Below, one piece after another: positions 23,500-31,308 of a stretch of 41,074 nucleotides of DNA. The translations under genes were made by a program, and so were the position numbers. Each line of letters starts with the position of its first letter. Position 1 is the stretch's first letter. Below the pieces are notes generated by a model. That model was not told where the DNA came from, did not search any database, and worked only from the letters and a program-made list of their open reading frames with translations. The DNA comes from CAYZUC01 sp964481705 (GTDB lineage Bacteria > Bacillota > Clostridia > Lachnospirales > Lachnospiraceae), in contig CAYZUC010000019.1 in NCBI GenBank assembly GCA_964481705.1, positions 1 through 41,074 on the forward strand, given 5' to 3'.

Positions 23500-25236
23500 A
23501 TGGTTGTTACATTCTTGAACTGGAGTTATATTCCGATTACTGCTTTCCTGCTGGGTGAATTTGTTTTGCGCAGACTTTATCGCTTCTTTGGAAGTACCCG
23601 TTCCATATCGTGTATGAGTATGGTAGTAACCGGATTGGTAACAGCTACCATTTATGCTGAGTATTTCAGCTTGTTTACAGGAGTTGGAACACTAGCGAAT
23701 ATTGTGATGTGCGTGGCTTGCCTTCTCATCTTGCTATGGGATCGTCGTGAGATTCTGACTGCAGTACAGGAGAGAAAAAGCAAGTGGTGGTATCTGATTG
23801 GCATAGCGGGAATTGCGATGCTGTGTGCGTATTATACAGCTTACGGAGACTTTACGTATGATACAGGTCTTTATCATGCGCAGAGCATTCATTGGATTGA
23901 GTCTTATGGTGTCGTAAAAGGACTCGGGTATATACACCAGCGATTTGCTTATAATAGTTCTTTCCTATGCCTAAGTGCGCTCTACAGTATGAAGGAGCTT
24001 TTTCATGGTATTTCCCTGCATGCAGTGTCCGGTTTTATGGCCATGTTGTTTGTCTCCTACAGCTTCACCGGTGTAATAAATCGATTTTTACAGAAAAAGC
24101 ATATTCTGTGTCCGAGCAATTTTCTTCGATTAGGAGCACCACTTTACCTTATTATTATTCTTCCGGAGCTTACATCTCCCGGTACTGATTATACCACTGT
24201 ATTTTTCATTATGTATCTGACGTTTCGCTGGATGGAGCTCATCGAAGAGCAGGAAAAGGAGATTACGCCCTATGCATTGCTCTGCGTTATGGCTGTTTTT
24301 ATGATGTCCTTGAAGCTGTCGGTTGGGGCAATGGTAATTCTTGTTCTCATGCCTGCATATCGACTGATCCGTGAGAAGAGGTGGAAGGATATTGTGAGCT
24401 TTCTTCTCTTGGGAATTCTGGCTATTCTGCCTTACTTTATCAGGACAGTATTGATATCCGGCTGGCTTTTATACCCCTATGCATCAGTAGATTTATTTCA
24501 CTTTGATTGGAAATTGTCCTTGGAGACGATTGCGGGCGACGCGGAAGAGATTAAGCTATGGGCGCGTCTTACCTATGATGGGCAGTATTTGAATCAGACA
24601 CTGGCTGAATGGGTACCTATCTGGTGGGAACGTCAGGGAGGCCTATGCAGGAACTATACATTGGCGGCTGCTATGGGAATCGTGGTCGGTTTTGTTTTCT
24701 TTACCATCGAAACTGTACGAAGTATACGAAAGAAGAACCATGAATGGTTTGAATACCTGTTTTTGAATGGAGCTCTTTTTGTCAGTATTCTTTTTTGGCT
24801 GTTATCGGCACCTTCCCATCGATTTGGTTATTCGTATTTATTCATGGTTCCTCTGTGTGCTTGTGGTACCATGTTTTATCGAAAGAGAGAAAAAAGGTGG
24901 GTATCTCTGCTTGCCGGAGTGCCTTGCCTGGTAATCGGAGTTGTCTTTGTGCTCTCTACCGTCCGTCATATTGGGGATGATATATCTTATGTGAGACAAA
25001 CACTCAATCGTGAGTACTTGGTTATGCAAAGAGATTACCCAAGAGGAGACATGATTAAGACAACCAATGATGGAATCGAGGTTTACTATCCGGCGGAGCA
25101 TGGTGGACAGTCCTGGTATTATGATTTTCCAGCATCCAATGACGAGAATAATGTGTCCTCGTGGAAGCTGCGTACAGGAGATATCAGGGACGGATTCTGT
25201 CCGACACACGAAATTTCTCCTTATCGCGATAAATAA
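23500..25236 (+). CDS. polytopic membrane protein, LIC_10190-like
   Basis: 578 residues with about 12-13 hydrophobic segments and an extracytoplasmic C-terminal tail of about 80 residues (from RDYPRGDM). It resembles the LIC_10190-type and GT-C-like membrane proteins: a segment DFTYDTGLYHAQSIHWIESYGVVKGLGYIHQRFAYNSS (partly acidic, after TM4) is placed like the first extracellular loop that holds the catalytic Asp of GT-C glycosyltransferases. Likely role: transfer of a sugar from a lipid carrier to an envelope polymer, but this is inferred from the fold. Its codon use is plain, unlike the biased aldolase genes on both sides. No clear ribosome site. Confidence 0.6.
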   Translation: MVVTFLNWSYIPITAFLLGEFVLRRLYRFFGSTRSISCMSMVVTGLVTATIYAEYFSLFTGVGTLANIVMCVACLLILLWDRREILTAVQERKSKWWYLIGIAGIAMLCAYYTAYGDFTYDTGLYHAQSIHWIESYGVVKGLGYIHQRFAYNSSFLCLSALYSMKELFHGISLHAVSGFMAMLFVSYSFTGVINRFLQKKHILCPSNFLRLGAPLYLIIILPELTSPGTDYTTVFFIMYLTFRWMELIEEQEKEITPYALLCVMAVFMMSLKLSVGAMVILVLMPAYRLIREKRWKDIVSFLLLGILAILPYFIRTVLISGWLLYPYASVDLFHFDWKLSLETIAGDAEEIKLWARLTYDGQYLNQTLAEWVPIWWERQGGLCRNYTLAAAMGIVVGFVFFTIETVRSIRKKNHEWFEYLFLNGALFVSILFWLLSAPSHRFGYSYLFMVPLCACGTMFYRKREKRWVSLLAGVPCLVIGVVFVLSTVRHIGDDISYVRQTLNREYLVMQRDYPRGDMIKTTNDGIEVYYPAEHGGQSWYYDFPASNDENNVSSWKLRTGDIRDGFCPTHEISPYRDK

Positions 25237-25260
25237 AGCGTTTTCTCAGGGAAGAAATAA

Positions 25261-25288
25261 TTGCATTTTTGTACTGAGTTGTTATAAT
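25261..25288 (+). promoter_or_regulatory. promoter of second aldolase gene
   Basis: TTGCAT (25261-25266), 16-bp spacer, perfect TATAAT (25283-25288). The gene therefore has its own promoter, 25 bp after the membrane-protein stop. Confidence 0.7.
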
Positions 25289-25330
25289 AAGACTGTACTT
25301 TAATCCAATATGAGAAAGGATGGACTTATT

Positions 25331-26266
25331 ATGCCATTAGTTACTACTACTGAAATGTTTAAAAAAGCATATGAAGGTGGTTACGCAATCGGTGCCTTCA
25401 ATGTAAACAACATGGAAATCGTTCAGGCGATTACCGAAGCAGCAGCAGATCTGAAATCCCCGTTGATTCTTCAGGTATCTGCAGGAGCTAGAAAATACGC
25501 AAAACACAACTATCTTGTAAAGCTGGTAGAGGCTGCTCTCTTAGAGACAGATCTTCCAATTGCTCTTCACTTAGATCATGGTGCAGATTTTGAGATTTGT
25601 AAATCTTGTATCGATGGAGGATTCTCCTCTGTTATGATCGATGGTTCTTCTCTTGCATTTGACGAGAATATCGCAGTTGCTAAGAAGGTTGCTGAGTATG
25701 CTCACGACAAAGGAGTTGTTGTAGAGGCAGAGCTTGGTACATTATCCGGTGTAGAAGATGATGTTAAGGTAGATGCAGAGAATGCATCTTATACAAGACC
25801 TGATCAGGTTGAAGAATTTGTAGATCGTACCGGTGTAGACTCTCTTGCGATTGCAATCGGAACCAGCCATGGTGCATTCAAATTCAAACCAGGTCAGAAA
25901 CCTCAGTTACGTTTTGATATTCTGGATGAAGTTGCAAAACGTCTTCCGGGATTCCCTATTGTACTTCACGGATCCTCTTCCGTTATTCCGAAGTATGTAG
26001 ATATCATCAATGCAAACGGTGGAAAATTGGATGATGCAATTGGTATTCCTGAGGATATGTTAAGACAGGCTGCCAGAGGGGCTGTATGTAAGATCAATAT
26101 CGATTCCGATTTGCGTCTTGCTTTAACAGCAGGTATCAGAGAGCATATGTTTGCTCATCCGGATCACTTTGATCCCAGACAGTATCTGACAGATGGACGT
26201 GCTTATGTAAAAGAACTTGTTGCTCATAAGATTACCGACGTTCTTGGATCTGATGGAAAAGCTTGA
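25331..26266 (+). CDS. class II fructose-bisphosphate aldolase, second copy
   Basis: 311 residues, class II aldolase with the extra loop of the longer subgroup. LPIALHLDHGADFEIC holds the catalytic Asp and zinc His; AIGTSHGAFKF and IVLHGSSSV hold further ligands; CKINIDSD binds phosphate. Same reaction class as the first aldolase but clearly diverged from it. ATG 25331 is preferred because homologues begin MPLVTTTEMFKKAYEGGYA; the ATG at 25310 would add seven residues. Codon bias suggests high expression. The two paralogs may differ in substrate or in growth condition. A bidirectional terminator follows. Confidence 0.92.
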   Translation: MPLVTTTEMFKKAYEGGYAIGAFNVNNMEIVQAITEAAADLKSPLILQVSAGARKYAKHNYLVKLVEAALLETDLPIALHLDHGADFEICKSCIDGGFSSVMIDGSSLAFDENIAVAKKVAEYAHDKGVVVEAELGTLSGVEDDVKVDAENASYTRPDQVEEFVDRTGVDSLAIAIGTSHGAFKFKPGQKPQLRFDILDEVAKRLPGFPIVLHGSSSVIPKYVDIINANGGKLDDAIGIPEDMLRQAARGAVCKINIDSDLRLALTAGIREHMFAHPDHFDPRQYLTDGRAYVKELVAHKITDVLGSDGKA

Positions 26267-26303
26267 GCTTGACAGCAATATAGTTAAATAAGATAAGAAA
26301 AGA

Positions 26304-26340
26304 AATCCCGTGACTCCTTTGGAAAGTCACGGGATTATTT
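26304..26340. terminator. bidirectional terminator between aldolase and symporter genes
   Basis: Perfect 12-bp stem AATCCCGTGACT (26304-26315) / AGTCACGGGATT (26325-26336), with T-rich tails on both strands (ATTTTT on plus, TCTTTTCTT on minus). Confidence 0.85.
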
Positions 26341-26376
26341 TTATCATGTAAGGGAAGCGAGATCCGAAAAGACAAT

Positions 26377-27813
26377 TTACATGAGATCGTCGCCTTCAAT
26401 AGATTCTCTGCCGTCTCGAACCTTTTTAATATACTCTTTTGTCATTCGTACTACCTGACCTGACAGAAGTGTAACGGCAATCAGGTTGGGTACAGCCATG
26501 AATCCGTTTAGTGTATCGGAGATATCCCAAACCAGGTTGAGCTCTGCGGTACATCCTAATAAGATAACACAGACAAAGACGACCTTGTAAGCAAAGATGG
26601 CTTTTAAACCAAATAAGTATTCTACTGCGCGTTCTCCATAGTATGACCAACCAAGGATGGTGGAGAAGGCAAAGAGCATGATACAGATTGCTACAAACTG
26701 ACCGCCAAAAGGAATTACAGAATTAAAAGCAGCACTGGTAAGAGCAGTACCACTGACGTTCTCCACACCATTCTGAATATTTGTCAGATAGGTATCCATG
26801 TCATAAACACCAGAGGTTAGGATGGTAAGAGCCGTAATGGTACATACAATAATGGTATCTGCAAATACTTCAAAGATACCCCACATACCCTGAATAACAG
26901 GTTCTTTCACATCAGAAGCAGAGTGAACCATTACAGAGGAACCAAGACCAGCTTCGTTAGAGAAAACACCACGGGAGATACCTTTTCTCATTGCGATGGA
27001 AATACCATAACCAAGTACTCCGCCGCCCATGGCTTTGAAATTAAAAGCCTCTGCGAAGATGGAAGCGAAAGCAGTTCCGACTCTTGTATAATTTGCAAAG
27101 ATAATAACCAAACCGCCAACAATATACAGAATTGCCATAAAGGGAACAATCTTTTCTGCAACGCTTGCGATTCGCTTAATTCCTCCAAGTATAACAAGCG
27201 CAACCAATACCATAAGAATAACAGCGGTTGCAATTGGTGGTACATGGAAGGAATCATTTAAACCGTGAGCGATAGAATTGGCCTGAGTCATATTGCCAAT
27301 ACCGAAGGATGCCAGACCGCAAAATACGGAGAAAATAACGGCAAGCCATTTCCAACCAAGTCCACGTTCTATGTAAATCATAGCACCGCCAATCCAGTCG
27401 CCTTTCTCATTTTTATAGCGGTATTTAATACCAAGAGTATTCTCGGCGTAATTGGTCATCATACCAAGAAAAGCAGAAAGCCACATCCAGAAAACTGCAC
27501 CCGGTCCACCTGCTGCGATAGCAGTAGCAACTCCGGCGATATTACCGGTACCAATTGTAGCCGCCAGTGCGGTACATAAGGACTGGAACTGGGAGATAGA
27601 GTGTTTGTCTTCTGTTTTTAATACTTTTTTGTCGCGAAAAATCTGAAGAAATGTAACATCGATCCAATACTTAAACTTTGTGATTTGAAAGACACCGGTA
27701 CGAATTGTGAACATCAAACCTACTGCAAGGAACGCAACCAACATGATCGGTCCCCAGATAAAACCATTTAGTACACTGTTAACATCAGTGACTGTTTTTA
27801 AAATGCCATCCAT
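26377..27813 (-). CDS. alanine/glycine:cation symporter (AGCS) family protein
   Basis: 478 residues with about 11 membrane segments. The AGCS pattern is clear: an N-terminal GPIMLVAFLAVGLMFTIRTG, the SQFQSLCTALAATIGTGNIAGVATAI substrate/sodium-binding region near residue 75-100, GGPGAVFWMWLSAFLGM, and SNEAGLGSSVMVHSA. It imports alanine, glycine or both with sodium or protons. RBS AGGAGGG before ATG. It has its own promoter at 27882-27910 and a hairpin in its leader. Monocistronic: it converges on the aldolase gene and follows the cyclophilin gene after about 310 bp. Confidence 0.93.
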   Translation of the reverse strand: MDGILKTVTDVNSVLNGFIWGPIMLVAFLAVGLMFTIRTGVFQITKFKYWIDVTFLQIFRDKKVLKTEDKHSISQFQSLCTALAATIGTGNIAGVATAIAAGGPGAVFWMWLSAFLGMMTNYAENTLGIKYRYKNEKGDWIGGAMIYIERGLGWKWLAVIFSVFCGLASFGIGNMTQANSIAHGLNDSFHVPPIATAVILMVLVALVILGGIKRIASVAEKIVPFMAILYIVGGLVIIFANYTRVGTAFASIFAEAFNFKAMGGGVLGYGISIAMRKGISRGVFSNEAGLGSSVMVHSASDVKEPVIQGMWGIFEVFADTIIVCTITALTILTSGVYDMDTYLTNIQNGVENVSGTALTSAAFNSVIPFGGQFVAICIMLFAFSTILGWSYYGERAVEYLFGLKAIFAYKVVFVCVILLGCTAELNLVWDISDTLNGFMAVPNLIAVTLLSGQVVRMTKEYIKKVRDGRESIEGDDLM

Positions 27814-27843
27814 AAGAGCCCTCCTGATAAGATAAATAAAACA

Positions 27844-27867
27844 GGACGTAATAGATAAATTACGTCC
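27844..27867 (-). promoter_or_regulatory. hairpin in symporter leader, possible attenuator
   Basis: On the minus strand GGACGTAAT-TTATCT-ATTACGTCC forms a perfect 9-bp stem followed by TGTTTTATTTAT, between the promoter and the ribosome site of the AGCS gene. It could end transcription early or stabilise the mRNA. No known riboswitch fold was recognised. Confidence 0.5.
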
Positions 27868-27881
27868 TCATTGACTTTCTT

Positions 27882-27910
27882 ATTGTATCGGAAATAGTGG
27901 AAGTCGTCAA
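27882..27910 (-). promoter_or_regulatory. promoter of the AGCS symporter gene
   Basis: Minus strand: TTGACG (27910-27905), 17-bp spacer, TACAAT (27887-27882). Good fit to sigma-A, about 70 bp upstream of the ATG. Confidence 0.7.
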
Positions 27911-27937
27911 GATAAAAAAGACCCCATTACAGGGAGG

Positions 27938-27963
27938 ATGCCAAGTGATTAATCACTTGGCAT
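27938..27963. repeat. perfect 26-bp palindrome upstream of symporter promoter
   Basis: ATGCCAAGTGATT followed at once by its exact reverse complement. It lies about 28 bp upstream of the -35 box of the AGCS gene, where an activator or repressor dimer could bind. No T-run follows on the minus strand. The rest of 27964-28123 is AT-rich sequence in which I see no gene. Confidence 0.7.
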
Positions 27964-28123
27964 TTATTATGAAAAAGTTTATTTAATATAGTATTTTATA
28001 CTATTGAGTCTGGCTGTTTCTCTTTCTATGCTCTTAGTATACATAATGAAAATGTCCAAACAATGTTATGTAAATGAAACTTTTTTAAATGAAATGTGAA
28101 TAAAATGTAAACAAACCCACCTT

Positions 28124-28645
28124 TTACACAGTTTCAGGTTCTTGATAATCCTCCCCAAGCATATCAACGCTGACCTTTTCCATAATCTGAGGCTCCTTCG
28201 GGCAGTCGGAGTAATCGGTAGAGCACTCAGCAATCTTGTTCACGACATCCATTCCTTCGATTACTTTTCCAAAGGATGCATAGGCTCCATCGAGGTGTGG
28301 AGCATCCTTGTGCATAATAAAGAACTGGGAACCAGCTGAATTTGGAGCAGCACTTCTCGCCATAGATAATACACCCTCTGTATGCTTCAAAGAATTTGGA
28401 AAGCCGTTCTGACTGAATTCTCCTTTGATGGAATAACCGGGACCTCCCATCCCGTTGCCGTCAGGGCAGCCACCCTGAATCATAAATCCTTTGATGACAC
28501 GATGAAAAGTCAGTCCATTGTAAAAGCCTTTCTGAATAAGACTGATAAAATTGTTAACGGTATTGGGAGCAATCTCCGGATAAAGTTCTGCCTTGATTTG
28601 GCCACCATTCTTTAGTTGAAATGTTACAATAGGATTCTTTGACAT
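28124..28645 (-). CDS. peptidyl-prolyl cis-trans isomerase, cyclophilin type
   Basis: 173 residues, cytoplasmic (no signal peptide). Cyclophilin motifs in order: ELYPEIAPNTVNNFISL, FHRVIKGFMIQGG (active-site Arg, Phe and Gln), and SAGSQFFIM with the conserved Gln-Phe-Phe. It speeds proline isomerisation during protein folding. The start is the ATG at 28645, with GGAG 6 bp upstream; a TTG four codons earlier lies inside the ribosome site. Single gene, divergent from the acetyltransferase. Confidence 0.93.
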   Translation of the reverse strand: MSKNPIVTFQLKNGGQIKAELYPEIAPNTVNNFISLIQKGFYNGLTFHRVIKGFMIQGGCPDGNGMGGPGYSIKGEFSQNGFPNSLKHTEGVLSMARSAAPNSAGSQFFIMHKDAPHLDGAYASFGKVIEGMDVVNKIAECSTDYSDCPKEPQIMEKVSVDMLGEDYQEPETV

Positions 28646-28751
28646 GATAATCTCCAATCTTTTCTAATTTTTGTACAGTATCATTTTAGCGAATTGCTTC
28701 CAAATAGTAAAGACAAACTGAAAAGAAAGAGTAAGATTTCCTTAAAGATGG

Positions 28752-28757
28752 TATAAT
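28752..28757 (+). promoter_or_regulatory. -10 box directly before acetyltransferase start (possible leaderless mRNA)
   Basis: Perfect TATAAT at 28752-28757 only 6 bp before ATG 28764, so transcription would start at or next to the A of the ATG. No good -35 and no ribosome site are seen. Confidence 0.5.
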
Positions 28758-28763
28758 AGATGC

Positions 28764-29609
28764 ATGTTTAACAATATGATTTTTTCTTTTGAAAACCCAA
28801 ACGAAATTGAATATCTGGATGAATTACGTCAGGATGTCGTCAGTCATGGAGTAGAAGTATTACAATACAACGAAATGAAGGATGAGCGGATGCGTCCGGA
28901 GCTTAATCCCGAGCACTGTTTACTTCTGTGTGATACGGAAGAAGCAGCCGCATGGGCGATAGCACATGGAGTGGGATATCTCGTTTATTTAACGGAGCAG
29001 AACCAGGGAGATTGTTTTTCAGGAAATCTTTGTGTTATTGAAGGAATGGATGAGATTGATTACGAGTTCCTATTGCATATGTATGAACGTTCTCGTGGTA
29101 TTCCATGGACAATTCTGGAGACGGAACGTTGTAAGCTGCGTGAGATTACGGTATCCGACGTGGATCGTCTGTATGAAATCTATCAAGAGCCCTGTATTAC
29201 TGCTTATATGGAAGGCTTATTTGAGAATCCGGAGGAAGAGAGACAGTTTACCAGAGATTATATCCGTTATATGTATGGATTCTTTGGCTTTGGATTATGG
29301 CTGGTTATTGAGAAGCAATCCGGAAGAATCATAGGAAGAGCAGGCATTACGAATCGTGATGGATTTGAAAATCTGGAGATTGGCTACCTGATTGAGAGGT
29401 CGAAACAGAGACAGGGCTTCGCCGAAGAGGTTTGTCGTGCTCTTCTGAAATATGGAAGGGATAAGCTGGGGTGTGAAAGGATGAATGCTTTTATTGAAAA
29501 GGAAAATGGGGCATCGATTGCACTCGTTTCCAAGCTTGGATTCCAATGGAGGGAAGAAGTAGTAATTGAACAAAAAAAGATGCAGCGATATGAATTTGAT
29601 TACTCCTAA
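28764..29609 (+). CDS. GNAT-family N-acetyltransferase with extra N-terminal domain
   Basis: 281 residues. The C-terminal part (about 115-278) is a RimJ/RimL-like GNAT domain: ETERCKLREITVSDVDRLYEIY, RIIGRAGITNRDG, the acetyl-CoA pyrophosphate loop region RSKQRQGFAEEVCRALLKYG and NGASIALVSKLGFQW. The first ~110 residues form a separate Glu/Asp-rich alpha/beta region (ENPNEIEYLDELRQDVV ... EEAAAWAIAHGVGYLVYL) resembling a HAD-like or regulatory half and are not recognised. Acceptor substrate unknown. ATG 28764 lies next to a -10 box, so either the message is leaderless or a later ATG (28776) is used. Confidence 0.75.
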   Translation: MFNNMIFSFENPNEIEYLDELRQDVVSHGVEVLQYNEMKDERMRPELNPEHCLLLCDTEEAAAWAIAHGVGYLVYLTEQNQGDCFSGNLCVIEGMDEIDYEFLLHMYERSRGIPWTILETERCKLREITVSDVDRLYEIYQEPCITAYMEGLFENPEEERQFTRDYIRYMYGFFGFGLWLVIEKQSGRIIGRAGITNRDGFENLEIGYLIERSKQRQGFAEEVCRALLKYGRDKLGCERMNAFIEKENGASIALVSKLGFQWREEVVIEQKKMQRYEFDYS

Positions 29610-29612
29610 TGA

Positions 29613-29648
29613 AAAAGGCGCTTTCGAGATTACTCGAAAACGTCTTTT
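29613..29648. terminator. bidirectional terminator between acetyltransferase and DUF1846 genes
   Basis: AAAAGGCGCTTTCGAG (29613-29628) pairs with CTCGAAAACGTCTTTT (29633-29648), one mismatch and one G-T, loop ATTA. Serves both convergent genes. Confidence 0.8.
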
Positions 29649-29668
29649 CTTTACGGTGGTTATCAAAA

Positions 29669-31157
29669 TTAATAATACTTTTTGTGCTCCTGAATAGGTT
29701 CGGAGGTTAAGTCAACTCCAAGTTTTTTAAAAATCTTCATATCAACATCCGATAACATGACGGAGGTGTGTACCTGAGCTCCCTTCAGACGGGGAATCTG
29801 TGAAATGGCATTTTTCGCTTTATCGTCACTGGTCGCACAGATAGAGAGTGCTATCAATACCTCATCTGTGTGGAGTCTCGGATTACGTCCGCCCAGATAC
29901 CCCACTTTAAGCTCCTGAATAGGCTCAATAACCTCAGGTGCAATGAGATGTGTATCATGATCTACCCCTGCTAACAGCTTCAGAGCATTCAGAAGCAGAG
30001 CAGCGGATGCGCCCAGTAAATCGGTAGTCTTACCGGTGATCATGGTGCCATCAGCTAATTCCATGGCAGCACATGGTACACCGAGAGAATTTGCGCGATT
30101 ATTTGCCGCCGTTGTAACCTTTCGATCGTCTGCTGTAATCTTAGCCTGTTTCATTAACAACTCGATTTTCAGTACTTCGTTCTCCGTACATTCATCCAGC
30201 GCAAGGCGATTCAATGAAGTGTAATAGCGTCGAAGAATCTCCGCATTGGAAGCTTCCTTGCAGGCATCATCATCGACAATGCAGTTACCTGCCATATTAA
30301 CACCCATATCTGTGGGAGACTTGTAAGGATTCTCTCCGTAGATACCTTCAAAGATTGCATTCAATACAGGGAAAATCTCAATATCACGATTATAATTAAC
30401 GGTGGTCTCACCGTATGCTTCCAGATGGAAGGGATCAATCATATTGACATCGTTCAAATCGGCGGTAGCTGCCTCGTATGCAAGATTGATCGGATGCTTG
30501 AGTGGTACATTCCAGATAGGGAAGGTCTCGAACTTGGCATATCCGGCCTTAGTACCACGCTTGTTCTCATGATACAGTTGTGAGAGACAGGTTGCCATTT
30601 TTCCGCTGCCGGGTCCGGGAGCAGTAATGACCACCAAGGGACGGCTTGTCTCAATATACTCATTACGTCCATAGCCTTCGTCACTTACAATTAAGGGAAC
30701 ATTGGAAGGATAACCCGGTATTACATAGTGTAAANNNNNNNNNNAAATAGATTTTGATATTCATCTTTTCCAGTTTGCTTTTAAACTGATCGGCGGCGGC
30801 CTGACCTGCATAATGCGTAATTACGACACTTCCAACATAAAGACCACGACTTTCAAAAGCATCCTTTAATCGCAGTACATCAACATCATATGTAATGCCG
30901 AGGTCACCACGAACTTTGTTTTTTTCAATATCTGCTGCGCTGATAACAATGACAATCTCAGCCTGGTCGGCAAGCTGCATCAGCATGGTGAGCTTGCTGT
31001 CCGGAGCAAAACCCGGAAGCACACGGGAAGCGTGGTAATCATCAAAAAGCTTTCCACCGAATTCGAGGTACAGCTTATCGCCAAATTTCCCGATTCTCTC
31101 CTTAATATGTTCGGACTGCATTTTTACGTACTTTTCATTATCAAATCCTATTTTCAT
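29669..31157 (-). CDS. DUF1846 family protein
   Basis: About 492-494 residues once the 10-N gap is closed, the usual length for DUF1846. Family landmarks: N-terminal GFDNEKYVKMQSEHI, the conserved GYPSNVPLIVSDEGYGRNEYIETSRP stretch (partly after the gap) and the phosphate-loop-like TAPGPGSGKMATCLSQLYHE. The structure of a streptococcal member is known but the cellular role is not; a nucleotide-binding enzyme is likely. AGGAG 7 bp before ATG. The gap splits the frame artificially: the contig ends join in frame without the N. Convergent with the acetyltransferase gene, single gene unit. Confidence 0.88.
30735..30744. other. 10-N gap inside DUF1846 gene, probably an artificial join
   Basis: Read on the minus strand, the left contig ends ATCTATTT and the right begins TTTACACTAT. 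Ten N break the frame, but zero N or a 3-base overlap restores it, giving ...KIY(F)LHYVIPGYPS. Confidence 0.8.
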
Positions 31158-31197
31158 TTCTTACTCCTGTCTAGATACAATATCCGGCTACTTCCCC

Positions 31198-31235
31198 CTT
31201 TAACAAAAACGAAAGAAGAATGCTAAGCATCCTTC
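31198..31235 (-). terminator. intrinsic terminator after ABC permease gene
   Basis: On the minus strand GAAGGATGCT/AGCATTCTTC (31235-31215, one mismatch) is followed by TTTCGTTTTTG. About 75 bp after the permease stop. Confidence 0.65.
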
Positions 31236-31308
31236 TTAAGTCTTCCACTTTGGAGACGTTTCATCTATACTCATTGTAAATGACACATCTCGTAAATACA
31301 AGTGTAAA

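Noticed and set aside
29669..31157. DUF1846 gene as a frameshifted pseudogene
   Set aside because: The break coincides with the 10-N run; the contig ends join in frame.
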